Under the pieces are notes generated by a model that was given only the letters and a program-made list of their open reading frames with translations, was not told the DNA's origin and did not search any database. Positions 9,702 to 18,012 of a stretch of DNA of 64,000 bases are shown in pieces (position 1 is the first letter of the stretch; each line of letters opens with the position of its first letter). Location of the stretch: the NCBI RefSeq assembly GCF_020177575.1, contig NZ_JAHTBK010000001.1, forward strand, positions 2,663,875 to 2,727,874. The letters are read 5' to 3'. The stretch comes from Hasllibacter sp. MH4015. GTDB lineage: Bacteria > Pseudomonadota > Alphaproteobacteria > Rhodobacterales > Rhodobacteraceae. The position numbers and the translations under genes are program-made.

Positions 9702-10229
9702 ATGAGCGCGCTGACCGCCCGCCATGTCTGGACCTACCGGTTCCTCTATTTCGTGCTCGGTCTGGTGCTGATCACGCTGAAGCTCTTGCCGCTGAACCTG
9801 GCGGCAGGTGGCATCCCGGGACCCGACCTGTTGGTTCTTGTGACCTTCGCCTGGCTGGTGCGCCAACCCAATGTTGTACCGCTGGGGCTTGTCCTGATCC
9901 TGTTTCTGTTGGCCGATTTCCTGTTCCAACGTCCGCCGGGGCTTTGGACCCTCCTGGTCATCCTGGCCTGCGAAAGCCTGAGGCGGAGGCGCCTGACGAT
10001 GACGGAGTTCCCATTTCTGGTGGAATGGGGCGCGGCGGCGATGGCGATCATCGGCATGGTTCTGCTCAACCGCCTCGTCCTTTGGGTGCTGCTGGTGGAC
10101 CTCGATCCGCTGGGGCTTACATTGGCGCACGGCCTTGTGACCATCGTGTTCTATCCGGTGGTCGTCGGCATCTCGAAATACATCTTCGGATTGCGTAAAC
10201 TCGGCCCGGCTGAGCTGGAATCCTTCTGA
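9702..10229 (+). CDS. mreD: Rod shape-determining protein MreD
   Basis: A 175-residue polytopic inner-membrane protein of the elongasome. About five hydrophobic segments are visible, beginning with FLYFVLGLVLITLKLLPL, then LLVLVTFAWLV, VPLGLVLILFLLADFLF and WGAAAMAIIGMVLLN. MreD is poorly conserved in sequence, so the call relies on size, hydrophobicity and position between mreC and mrdA. The ATG follows the mreC stop after one base, implying coupled translation. Confidence 0.9.
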   Translation: MSALTARHVWTYRFLYFVLGLVLITLKLLPLNLAAGGIPGPDLLVLVTFAWLVRQPNVVPLGLVLILFLLADFLFQRPPGLWTLLVILACESLRRRRLTMTEFPFLVEWGAAAMAIIGMVLLNRLVLWVLLVDLDPLGLTLAHGLVTIVFYPVVVGISKYIFGLRKLGPAELESF

Positions 10230-10245
10230 AAGCACGACCCCGCAC

Positions 10246-12207
10246 ATGAAGAAGACCCAAAGAGAGATCGAGGACAGCGCGCGCCAGATCGGACGCCGCG
10301 CCCTTGTCGTGGGCGGCATCTTCGTGGGCACCGGCGCGATCCTTGCCGGGCGCATGCGGTATCTTCAAGTGGAGCGCGCGGATGATTTCCGGCTACTGGC
10401 CGAGGAAAACCGCATCAACCTGCGCCTGTTGCCGCCCGAGCGGGGGCTGATCTTCGACCGTGGTGGAGTATTGCTGGCCGGGAACGAGCAGAACTATCGC
10501 ATCACGCTGGTGCGGGAGGATGCAGGCGATGTCGATGTCGTCCTTGATGAGGTCGCGCGGCTTGTGAACCTTGATCTGCGCGCGTTGGAGCGCGCACGAG
10601 AAGAAATTCGCCGCCGCCCGTCCTTCGTGCCCGTCACTATCGCCGACCGACTGAGCTGGGAAGAGATGTCGGCAATCGCGGTCAACGCGCCCGCCCTGCC
10701 CGGGGTCAATCCGGAAGTGGGGCTCAGCCGTGCCTACCCCTTGGGGGCCGATTTCGCCCATGTGGTGGGTTATGTGGGCCCTGTGTCGGATTGGTATCTG
10801 GAACAGACGGGCGACACGGACCCGGTTCTGCAAATCCCGGATTTTCAGGTCGGGCGTTATAACGTCGAGGACAAGGCGGAAGGTCTTCTGCGCGGGCGCG
10901 CCGGGACCAGCCGGGTGGAGGTCAACGCCTCGGGCCGGGTGATGCGGGAACTGGACCGCGACGCGCCGATACCCGGCCGCGACGTGCAGCTGACGGTCGA
11001 TGCGGGGCTTCAGAATTACGTCGAGGCGCGGATGTCCGGCGAAAGCGCCGGTGCGGTGGTGATGGATTGCACGACGGGCGAGGTGCTGGCCGTGGCCTCC
11101 GCCCCCACATTCGATCCGAACCTCTTCGTGCGCGGCATCAGCCAGACCCAATGGGCGGGCCTGAACGAAGATCCGTATCGCCCCTTGGCCAACAAGGCGA
11201 CCCAGGGCCTTTATCCGCCGGGATCGACCTACAAGATGGTCGTGGCCCTGGCCGCGCTTGAGGGTGGGTTCATCACCGCCGATGAAACCGTGCCCTGCCC
11301 CGGGCATATGGAAATCGGCAACCGGCGCTTTCATTGCTGGCGACGCGGCGGGCACGGGCGGATGAACCTGCTGGAGAGCATCAGCCAATCCTGCGACGTC
11401 TACTATTACGAGCTGGCCCAGAGGGTCGGGATCGAGAATATCAGCGCCATGGCCATCCGCCTTGGCTGTGGTGTCCGCCATGATCTGCCGCTAAGCGGAA
11501 TCGCTGAAGGTCTGGCGCCCACGATGGAGTGGAAGCGGCGGCGGTTCGAACAGGATTGGGTCGTGGGCGATACGCTCAATGCGTCCATCGGACAGGGTTT
11601 CGTGCTGTCCTCTCCGCTGCATCTAGCGGTGATGACGGCGCGGATCGCAAGCGGCCGGGCGTTGGAGCCATCCCTGATCCGGTCCGTCAACGGCGTCCCG
11701 CAGGTGCCGACGCAACACCCCGACCTCGGCATCGACCCCGCCCATCTGGCGTTGATCCACCGGGGCATGTGGCAGGTCAACAATGACCGACGCGGGACGG
11801 CCTATCGCAGCCGGGTGATGAATGACGCCTATGCCATCGCGGGCAAGACCGGCACCAGCCAGGTCCGCAACATCACTGCCGCCGAACGGGCCGCGGGCGT
11901 GATCCGGAACGAGGATCTGCCTTGGGAACGCCGCGACCACGCGCTTTTCGTAGGCTTCGCCCCCTTCGACAATCCGCGCTACGCCGTGTCGGTAATCGTG
12001 GAACATGGCGGGGGCGGGTCCGTCGCTGCAGCCCCGATTGGCCGCGACATCCTGCTGCGGGCGCAAGTCGGTGACATTCCGCCATCCGACCTCTACCCCG
12101 TCAGCCAGCGGCGGGAGATCGACGACATGCATGACCGCCTGCCGATCTTTCCGGAGCCGCCCCAACCCTCTGGCCGCGAATTGTCCCGCGCACGGGGTCG
12201 CCGATGA
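10246..12207 (+). CDS. mrdA: Penicillin-binding protein 2, peptidoglycan transpeptidase
   Basis: Class B PBP that crosslinks peptidoglycan during elongation with RodA as glycosyltransferase partner. The 653 residues comprise a short cytoplasmic tail, one membrane anchor (RRALVVGGIFVGTGAILAG), the pedestal domain (PERGLIFDRGGVLLA) and a transpeptidase domain. Catalytic motifs are STYK at S327-K330 (PPGSTYKM), SQSCD as the SxN-like motif, and KTGTS at 534-538. Its ATG is 16 bp after mreD and its stop overlaps rodA by 4 bp. No unusual change in the active site is seen. Confidence 0.96.
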   Translation: MKKTQREIEDSARQIGRRALVVGGIFVGTGAILAGRMRYLQVERADDFRLLAEENRINLRLLPPERGLIFDRGGVLLAGNEQNYRITLVREDAGDVDVVLDEVARLVNLDLRALERAREEIRRRPSFVPVTIADRLSWEEMSAIAVNAPALPGVNPEVGLSRAYPLGADFAHVVGYVGPVSDWYLEQTGDTDPVLQIPDFQVGRYNVEDKAEGLLRGRAGTSRVEVNASGRVMRELDRDAPIPGRDVQLTVDAGLQNYVEARMSGESAGAVVMDCTTGEVLAVASAPTFDPNLFVRGISQTQWAGLNEDPYRPLANKATQGLYPPGSTYKMVVALAALEGGFITADETVPCPGHMEIGNRRFHCWRRGGHGRMNLLESISQSCDVYYYELAQRVGIENISAMAIRLGCGVRHDLPLSGIAEGLAPTMEWKRRRFEQDWVVGDTLNASIGQGFVLSSPLHLAVMTARIASGRALEPSLIRSVNGVPQVPTQHPDLGIDPAHLALIHRGMWQVNNDRRGTAYRSRVMNDAYAIAGKTGTSQVRNITAAERAAGVIRNEDLPWERRDHALFVGFAPFDNPRYAVSVIVEHGGGGSVAAAPIGRDILLRAQVGDIPPSDLYPVSQRREIDDMHDRLPIFPEPPQPSGRELSRARGRR

Positions 12208-13343
12208 GTTTTCTGGAATACAACGTCAAGTCGACCCCGACGGGATGGCGCAAAATCCTGCACCTGAACTGGGCGCTGGCGCTTTTACTGGTCAGCGTGG
12301 CCAGCGTCGGGTTCCTGATGCTCTATTCCGTGGCCGGGGGGTCATTCTCCCCGTGGGCAGAGACACAGATGCAGCGGTTCGCCCTTGGCTTCGTGGCAAT
12401 GATGATCGTGGCGATGGTGCCGATCTGGTTCTGGCGCAACATGTCGGTCCTGGCCTATATCGTGGCGATTGTCCTGCTGCTATACGTGGAATTCTTCGGT
12501 TCCACATTCGGCGGCGCGCAGCGGTGGATCGACCTGGGGTTCATGCGGCTGCAACCGTCCGAGGTCGCCAAGATCACGGTCGTGATGATGCTGGCCGCCT
12601 ATTACGATTGGCTTGACCTGGGCAAGGTGTCCCACCCGCTTTACGTGGCCATTCCGCTTGTAATCATCGGGATTCCGGTCGGGCTTACATTCATCCAACC
12701 GGACCTCGGCACGTCGCTCCTGATCCTGATGGGGGGCGGTGCGGTGATCTTCATGGCCGGCGTCCATTGGCTTTACTTCGCCACGGTTATCGCACTCGGC
12801 CTCGGGGCGATCACGGCCGTCTTGGCAAGCCGGGACACCCCGTGGGCGTTGCTCGCCGATTACCAATATGCGCGGATCGACACCTTTCTCGACCCGACGA
12901 GGGATCCCTTGGGCGCGGGGTATCACATAACCCAAAGCCAGATCGCCCTCGGCTCGGGCGGATGGACGGGGCGCGGGTTCATGCAAGGCACGCAAATCCG
13001 CGGCGACTTCCTTCCCGAAAGCCACACGGATTTCATCTTCCCCACCCTGGCGGAGGAATTCGGCTTTGTCGGGGCAGCGTCGTTGTTGCTGCTCTATGTG
13101 CTCATCCTGATCTTCTGCATCGCCACGGCGCTGATGGTGCGGGACCGCTTCGCCTCGCTCATGGTGATGGGGGTTGCGGTGACGTTTTTCCTCTATTTCG
13201 CCGTGAACATGGCCATGGTCATGGGATTGGCCCCGGTTGTGGGTGTACCGCTGCCCCTGGTCAGCTATGGCGGGTCGGCGATGCTTGTGCTGATGGTGGG
13301 CTTCGGGCTGGTGCAATCGGCCCATGTCCACCGCGCGCGCTAA
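12204..13343 (+). CDS. rodA: RodA, SEDS-family peptidoglycan glycosyltransferase
   Basis: A 379-residue multi-spanning SEDS protein that polymerises lipid II into glycan strands for cell elongation. Hydrophobic segments occur along the whole length, and family motifs are present: GAQRWIDLGFMRLQPSE, QPDLGTS, and the C-terminal PLVSYGGSAM. Its start overlaps the mrdA stop (ATGA), consistent with the obligate PBP2-RodA complex. It is the last gene of the elongasome block; the next gene begins 16 bp later and may be read on the same message. Confidence 0.96.
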   Translation: MSFLEYNVKSTPTGWRKILHLNWALALLLVSVASVGFLMLYSVAGGSFSPWAETQMQRFALGFVAMMIVAMVPIWFWRNMSVLAYIVAIVLLLYVEFFGSTFGGAQRWIDLGFMRLQPSEVAKITVVMMLAAYYDWLDLGKVSHPLYVAIPLVIIGIPVGLTFIQPDLGTSLLILMGGGAVIFMAGVHWLYFATVIALGLGAITAVLASRDTPWALLADYQYARIDTFLDPTRDPLGAGYHITQSQIALGSGGWTGRGFMQGTQIRGDFLPESHTDFIFPTLAEEFGFVGAASLLLLYVLILIFCIATALMVRDRFASLMVMGVAVTFFLYFAVNMAMVMGLAPVVGVPLPLVSYGGSAMLVLMVGFGLVQSAHVHRAR

Positions 13344-13359
13344 TCCCAAGGAAACCCCG

Positions 13360-14295
13360 ATGCCGAAAATTCTGTTCGCAGCCCTGCCGGAGCGATGGGC
13401 CACCTACGAGCCGCATCTGCGCCAAGCACTCGCCGATGCTGGTGTGACCGATGCCGATCTGGTGCTGGCGGCTGATCCGGCGGAGGTCGATTACATCGTC
13501 TATGCGCCCAATTCCGACGTGCAGGATTTCACCCCTTACACAAGGCTCAAGGCGGTCCTGAACCTGTGGGCGGGGGTGGAGGATGTTGCGCCGAACACCA
13601 CCCTGGCCGTGCCGTTGGCCCGCATGGTCGACGAGGGGCTGACCGAAGGCATGGTCGAATGGTGCGTGGGCCATGTGCTGCGCCACCATCTCGGGATGGA
13701 CGCGCATATCCACGGGCAGGACGGGGTCTGGCGCAATGGCGATGTACCGCCGCTGGCGCGGGATCGGGCTGTCGGTATCCTCGGCCTCGGCGCATTGGGG
13801 CAAGACGTTGCCAAGGCACTTGCGGCGCTGCGCTTCGATGTCGGCGGATGGGCGCGGTCGGAGAAGTCGATTGCGGGGGTGCGGACGTTTCACGGACCAG
13901 ACGGGTTGGACAAGATCCTGTCGCGATCCGAAATTCTGGTCCTGCTTCTGCCCGACACGCCCGCGACGCGAAATGTTCTTAACGCCGATAGGATGGCGCG
14001 ACTGCCCAGGGGGGCCGTGATCATCAACCCCGGGCGCGGGCCATTGATCGACGATGAGGCACTGATCGTCGCGCTGAATTCCGGGCAGATCGCCCATGCG
14101 ACGCTTGATGTGTTCCGCGAAGAACCCCTGCCTGAGACCCACCCGTTCTGGGCCCATCCCGGCGTAACCGTCACGCCCCATATCGCGTCCGAGACACGCC
14201 CGGACACGGCCTCCCAAGTCATTGCGGAGAATATCAGGCGGGGCGAGGCCGGAGAGCCGTTCTTGCACCTCGTCGACCGGACGCTGGGGTATTAA
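13360..14295 (+). CDS. ghrA: D-2-hydroxyacid dehydrogenase, GhrA-type glyoxylate/hydroxypyruvate reductase
   Basis: A 311-residue NAD(P)H-dependent dehydrogenase. The Rossmann motif GILGLGALGQDVAKAL is in the middle; GRGPLIDDEAL and the catalytic histidine region PHIASETRPDTA follow. The lack of the longer catalytic domain and the overall order resemble GhrA, which reduces glyoxylate and hydroxypyruvate; substrate specificity is inferred. The ATG at 13360 is used because AAGGAA lies 6-7 bp before it; an ATG at 13324 lies inside rodA. The last bases overlap tail-to-tail by 4 bp with the opposite-strand SseB gene (shared TTAA). Confidence 0.85.
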   Translation: MPKILFAALPERWATYEPHLRQALADAGVTDADLVLAADPAEVDYIVYAPNSDVQDFTPYTRLKAVLNLWAGVEDVAPNTTLAVPLARMVDEGLTEGMVEWCVGHVLRHHLGMDAHIHGQDGVWRNGDVPPLARDRAVGILGLGALGQDVAKALAALRFDVGGWARSEKSIAGVRTFHGPDGLDKILSRSEILVLLLPDTPATRNVLNADRMARLPRGAVIINPGRGPLIDDEALIVALNSGQIAHATLDVFREEPLPETHPFWAHPGVTVTPHIASETRPDTASQVIAENIRRGEAGEPFLHLVDRTLGY

Positions 14296-15077
14296 CGCAG
14301 GCGTGGCGGCCTGTCGGGGTCGCTGCCCGGCGCGGACCGCTCCGGCGGCGCCACCAGTTCCGGCAGATCAAAGCGCAATCCGACCTTGGCAAGACGTGCG
14401 CAGATCGGGTCGGCGGATTTGAAGAAACCGACATCGAGGCTGGCCGCTTCCAGCCCCGAGAAACTCAACGCCTCCCCCACCAATTGCGCCAATCCGCCCT
14501 CCGCCCCCGGAAGGTGATCGACGAAGGCCAGAAGGTGTCCGCGCCGCCCCGCATCGGTCTTGGTTGCCACGAGATACGCAAGCCGCGCCCGCCCCTCCGC
14601 CGCCGCAAGCCGCGCGTCCAGCGTCGTGAGCAGCGTGTCGGGCAATCCGTTGGGGGCAAGGATTTCGTCCGGGCGATCCTCCACCGTTTCGGGCCTGTGG
14701 GAGAGGGTTCCGGCCAGCCACGCCACCGCCTCAACCTCCAGCACCGTTTCGGCCGACGTCCCCAGGTTCACTGCCATGCCAAGCCCGGCCTCCGTCAGCA
14801 TACCCGCCAAGGCCCGCCCCGACAGGGCCACGAAGGGCGCGACGTCGCCCGCGAAGGCGGACAAACGCTCCTCCCGATCAAAGGCAAGCACAAGGTCGGC
14901 GCCGTCGACCGCGAAGACCTTCGGTTTCACGCTGTCGGCGCCCGCTTCGTCCTCCAACAGCAGAAACATCTCCGTTGCGGCGAGGCGGTCGAACCAGGCC
15001 AGCCGAGCTTGCGTGTCGTCTGGGGCCGCCTCCATCGCGGCATGGGCCTGGTCGAGCGGGGTCGGATCCGATGTCAT
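14292..15077 (-). CDS. SseB-family protein
   Basis: A 261-residue soluble protein with SseB-like N-terminal features (LDQAHAAMEAAPDD and FLLLEDEAG) and the downstream VFAVDGADLVLAFDREERL block. A second half (residues about 130-255) resembles the C-terminal extension of SseB-type proteins. Family function is poorly known (named from an enhanced-serine-sensitivity phenotype). The ATG at 15077 overlaps the stop of the glycosylase gene by 4 bp, so the two are probably co-translated. A longer open frame upstream lies over the glycosylase gene and is rejected as start. Confidence 0.75.
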   Translation of the reverse strand: MTSDPTPLDQAHAAMEAAPDDTQARLAWFDRLAATEMFLLLEDEAGADSVKPKVFAVDGADLVLAFDREERLSAFAGDVAPFVALSGRALAGMLTEAGLGMAVNLGTSAETVLEVEAVAWLAGTLSHRPETVEDRPDEILAPNGLPDTLLTTLDARLAAAEGRARLAYLVATKTDAGRRGHLLAFVDHLPGAEGGLAQLVGEALSFSGLEAASLDVGFFKSADPICARLAKVGLRFDLPELVAPPERSAPGSDPDRPPRLR

Positions 15078-15670
15078 GTTGCCAGCACCTCTGCCACGCG
15101 GGCGCGGAGGGCGGGCAAAAGCTCCTCGTTGAACCACGGATTGCGTTTGAGCCACCCGGTATTGCGCCATGACGGGTGAGGCAAGGGAAAGACGTGGGGC
15201 GCATAGCTCCGCCAATTGGCGACGCGGTCCGTCACGGTCATCTTGTCGCTGAATTCCCAAGCCTGCGCGTGGCCGCCAACCAGCAGCGTCAGCGGCACGT
15301 CGCCCAGATGCGCAAGAAGCGGGGCGCGCCACGTTTCGGCGCAAATCTTGGGGGGCGGCAAGTCTGACCCCTTGGCATCGTATCCGGGGAAGCAGAACGC
15401 CATGGGTACGATCGCAACGCGCGAGAGGTCGTAGAACGTCGCCTCATCCACGCCCATCCACGCGCGCAGTCGGTCGCCGGACGGATCAGTGAACGGTTGG
15501 CCGGACTGGTGCACCCGCATCCCCGGCGCCTGTCCCGAAACAATGACGCGCGCGCCGGATCGGAACCACACCACGGGGCGAGGGTCGTGGGCGGTATTTG
15601 TCGCGGCGAACCTGTCGGCACAGATCCGGCACGCGGCGATTTCCTTGGCCAAGGTTTCAACAAACGACAT
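15074..15670 (-). CDS. Uracil-DNA glycosylase superfamily protein with FeS-cluster cysteines
   Basis: A 198-residue base-excision repair enzyme candidate. Motif 1 reads VSGQAPGMRVHQSG and the C-terminal motif reads LPHPSWRN (HPS). A CxxC (C14, C17) near the N-terminus and a later C-x16-C pair (FCFPGYDAKG through PPKICAETW) match the cysteine layout of the 4Fe-4S uracil-DNA glycosylases (family 4/5 type). The ATG at 15670 gives a normal N-terminus (MSFVETLAKEI). Which damaged base is removed cannot be told. It is transcribed away from arsR, with the ArsR dyad between the two start codons, so it could share that control. Confidence 0.8.
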   Translation of the reverse strand: MSFVETLAKEIAACRICADRFAATNTAHDPRPVVWFRSGARVIVSGQAPGMRVHQSGQPFTDPSGDRLRAWMGVDEATFYDLSRVAIVPMAFCFPGYDAKGSDLPPPKICAETWRAPLLAHLGDVPLTLLVGGHAQAWEFSDKMTVTDRVANWRSYAPHVFPLPHPSWRNTGWLKRNPWFNEELLPALRARVAEVLAT

Positions 15671-15728
15671 GTGTGCGAGGGTAGAGGCGCGAACGGCGGA
15701 GAAAAGGGGCTTGTCCACATTTCGTCAT

Positions 15729-15744
15729 TTCTATAATAATAGAA
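15729..15744. promoter_or_regulatory. Candidate ArsR operator, perfect inverted repeat
   Basis: TTCTAT and ATAGAA flank a 4-bp AATA spacer, a perfect 6-4-6 dyad in an AT-rich island. It ends 2 bp before the arsR ATG and lies 58 bp from the divergent glycosylase start. Size and AT-rich symmetry suit a winged-helix ArsR dimer, so autorepression is likely. It also overlaps where the arsR ribosome binding site would be; no purine-rich site is visible there. Confidence 0.6.
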
Positions 15745-15746
15745 TC

Positions 15747-16097
15747 ATGAAACAGATTGCCCTTCCCCCTCCGGAATTGACACTCGCCGCCACGGCCTTT
15801 GCCGCGCTTGGGTCCGAGCAACGCCTTGCCATCGTTCGCCGTCTCGTGCGCGCGGGCCCCGATGGTTTGGCCATGGGCGATCTGGGGGAGGATGTGGGCG
15901 TGACCGGGTCGGTGTTGACCCATCATCTCAAGCAGCTCGTCTCTGCCGGCTTGGTGGCACAGACCCGTGATGGGCGACGTATCCTATCCCGCATCGACCA
16001 CCCGGCAATCGAGGCATTGTCCGCATTCCTGATCGCTGAATGTTGTGCCGATGCGGGCGGCCACGGGGAACCGGGCGAAAGGGGCCATGATGTCTGA
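15747..16097 (+). CDS. ArsR-family metalloregulator
   Basis: A 116-residue winged-helix repressor. It has the ArsR core ALGSEQRLAIVRRLV, the recognition-helix region VTGSVLTHHLKQLVSAGLV and the wing QTRDGRRILSRID. The C-terminus carries vicinal cysteines (AECC, C99-C100) and a His-containing tail (GGHGEPGERGH), a plausible site for a thiophilic metal or arsenite; the usual ELCVCDL site on helix 3 is absent. The ATG at 15747 follows a perfect dyad. Its 3' end overlaps the permease start by 11 bp, so both are translated together. The inducing metal is not determined by the sequence. Confidence 0.88.
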   Translation: MKQIALPPPELTLAATAFAALGSEQRLAIVRRLVRAGPDGLAMGDLGEDVGVTGSVLTHHLKQLVSAGLVAQTRDGRRILSRIDHPAIEALSAFLIAECCADAGGHGEPGERGHDV

Positions 16098-17118
16098 CCA
16101 GACCCTACCCCCCCGCCTGCTGCCCGATCTGTGGCAACGCGTCGACAAGGTGGCGCTGACCGGCATCCTGATCCTGTTGGTCCTCGCCATATTTGACCGG
16201 CCTGCCGTCGTCCCGACAATTCAGGAAACGGCTGAACACTTCTGGGGCACACTTCCCTTCATCGTCTTCGCTGTTCTGGCCATCGGATACCTCAAGGCCA
16301 CAGGATCCGAGCGTCTGCTCGACGGCGCGTTCAAGGGGAGGGAGACGCGGATGATCCTTATGGGAGCGCTGGTGGGCGGCCTGTCGCCCTTCTGCTCGTG
16401 CGAGGTGATCCCGTTCGTGGCAGCCCTTCTGGCCGCCGGTGCGCCCTTGTCGGCGGTGATGGCATTTTGGCTCGCCTCTCCCCTGATGGACCCGGCCATG
16501 TTCGCGATCACGGCAGGCGGGCTGGGATTCGATTTCGCGGTTGCGAAGACCATCGCTGCCGTGGGCCTTGGCGTGATGGGCGGGCTGACCGTGAAGATGT
16601 TCGCCCAAAGCCCTGTCTTCGCCGATCCGCTTCGCGCGCAACCCGCTGTGGGCGGTTGTTGCAGTGCGAAGAAGCAGACGTTGAACTGGCGGTTCTGGCA
16701 AGACGGAGAGCGGCGCACGATTTTCGGGCGCACGACGTGGGACAATTTCGTCTTCCTCGGCAAATGGCTGCTGCTTGCCTACCTGCTGCAATCACTGCTG
16801 ATCGGCTATGTCCCGGCGGAGCTGATCGCGCAGGTCATCGGAGGTGACGGCGTGGGTCCGATCCTTCTGGGCGCTTTGGTGGGGGCGCCCGCCTACCTCA
16901 ACGGCTATGCCGCCGTGCCGTTGGTCGCGGGTCTTCTGGAACAGGGGATGAGCGCGGGTGCCGCGATGTCCTTCGTGATCGCAGGTGGCGTCAGCTGCAT
17001 CCCCGCCGCTGTGGCCGTCTGGGCGCTCGTCAAGCCGCGCGTGTTCATCGCTTATCTCGGCCTTGCCATCGTCGGCGCGATGATCGCGGGCGTGGTCTGG
17101 GGCATGATCGCGGCCTGA
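16087..17118 (+). CDS. Permease of the ArsP / DUF318 (UPF0718) family, likely metal(loid) efflux
   Basis: A 343-residue membrane protein with eight or so hydrophobic segments. The family signature GGLSPFCSCEVIPFVAALLAAG is split by a conserved CSC, and a second symmetrical half has GAPAYLNGYAAVPLVAGLL. A cytoplasmic loop holds GGCCSAKK, a possible metal-binding vicinal cysteine pair. Relatives include ArsP, which exports organoarsenicals, and SO_0444-type permeases linked to metal efflux. The start overlaps arsR by 11 bp, supporting control by thiophilic metal or arsenic. The substrate is inferred only. Confidence 0.85.
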   Translation: MMSDQTLPPRLLPDLWQRVDKVALTGILILLVLAIFDRPAVVPTIQETAEHFWGTLPFIVFAVLAIGYLKATGSERLLDGAFKGRETRMILMGALVGGLSPFCSCEVIPFVAALLAAGAPLSAVMAFWLASPLMDPAMFAITAGGLGFDFAVAKTIAAVGLGVMGGLTVKMFAQSPVFADPLRAQPAVGGCCSAKKQTLNWRFWQDGERRTIFGRTTWDNFVFLGKWLLLAYLLQSLLIGYVPAELIAQVIGGDGVGPILLGALVGAPAYLNGYAAVPLVAGLLEQGMSAGAAMSFVIAGGVSCIPAAVAVWALVKPRVFIAYLGLAIVGAMIAGVVWGMIAA

Positions 17119-17352
17119 GTCTCGTACCCGATCGCCGGCCCCGCGCCGCAATTGTCGCGAGCCGGAAGACTATCCGCCCTTGCGTCGCGGGCGATCACAT
17201 CACCCGACAGCACGCATTTGTGCGAATTTCCCCTGTAATAAAAGCGGGAAACTGGCCATAATGATGCCCTAAAGGGACGTTATGTTTCCAAAATGGTGAC
17301 GCGCCGCATGTAAGAGAGCGCGCATCGGCGGGCTTATTTGGGCGGCTATGGT

Positions 17353-18012
17353 ATGTTGGCATTTGAAGGGGTTTCCAAATCCTTCTGGACGGGCGAGCGC
17401 CGCAAGGTGATTCTCGACCGTGCGTCGTTTCGTGTCGACATCGGCTATTCCATGGGCATCCTGGCCCCGAACGGCACCGGCAAGACGACCCTTATCAAGA
17501 TGATGTGCGGATTGGAAAAGCCCGATGAAGGCACGATCACGCGCAATGCCCGGATCTCCTTCCCCCTCGGTTTCATGGGCGGTGTCATCAGCAAGCTGTC
17601 GGCGATGGAGAATTGCCGCTACATCGCTCAGCTCTACGGCCTCGACCCCGATTATGTGGAGGCGTTCTGCCGCTGGGTCTGCGGGATCGAGGAATATTTC
17701 GACATGCCGATCGGCACCTATTCGTCGGGCATGCGCGGGCGGTTCAACTTCTCGCTCCTGCTGGCGCTGGAATTCGACATCTACCTGATCGACGAAGGCA
17801 TGCCGGCCTCCACCGACGCGGAGTTCAACCGGCGAGCGGGCAACATCCTGGCAGAGCGGTTGAAGAATGCGACCGTGATTATCGTGTCGCACCAAGCGGC
17901 CACGTTGGAAAAATTCGCCCGCCACGCAGCGGTTCTGCGCGACGGGAAGCTCTATCAATTCGACACGCTCGAAGAGGCGAAGCAGTTATATGACTACGAG
18001 ACCCAAGGCTAG
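17353..18012 (+). CDS. kpsT: Capsule polysaccharide export ABC transporter ATP-binding protein (KpsT family)
   Basis: A 219-residue ATPase, the exact usual length of KpsT/BexA/CtrD proteins. The Walker A is APNGTGKTT (residues about 37-45), the signature is YSSGMRGRFNFSLLLA, Walker B is DIYLIDEGMPAST and the H-loop is IIVSHQAA. It drives export of capsule polysaccharide across the inner membrane with a KpsM permease, which is not found next to it. The ATG at 17353 gives MLAFEGVSKSF, the normal N-terminus; a weak site precedes it. The 3' end overlaps the KpsE-like gene by 23 bp, indicating one operon. Confidence 0.9.
   Translation: MLAFEGVSKSFWTGERRKVILDRASFRVDIGYSMGILAPNGTGKTTLIKMMCGLEKPDEGTITRNARISFPLGFMGGVISKLSAMENCRYIAQLYGLDPDYVEAFCRWVCGIEEYFDMPIGTYSSGMRGRFNFSLLLALEFDIYLIDEGMPASTDAEFNRRAGNILAERLKNATVIIVSHQAATLEKFARHAAVLRDGKLYQFDTLEEAKQLYDYETQG

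Noticed and set aside
17440-17500. Defective Walker A in the KpsT-like ATPase
   Set aside because: APNGTGKTT still satisfies the general A/G-x4-G-K-S/T pattern, and signature, Walker B and H-loop are intact.
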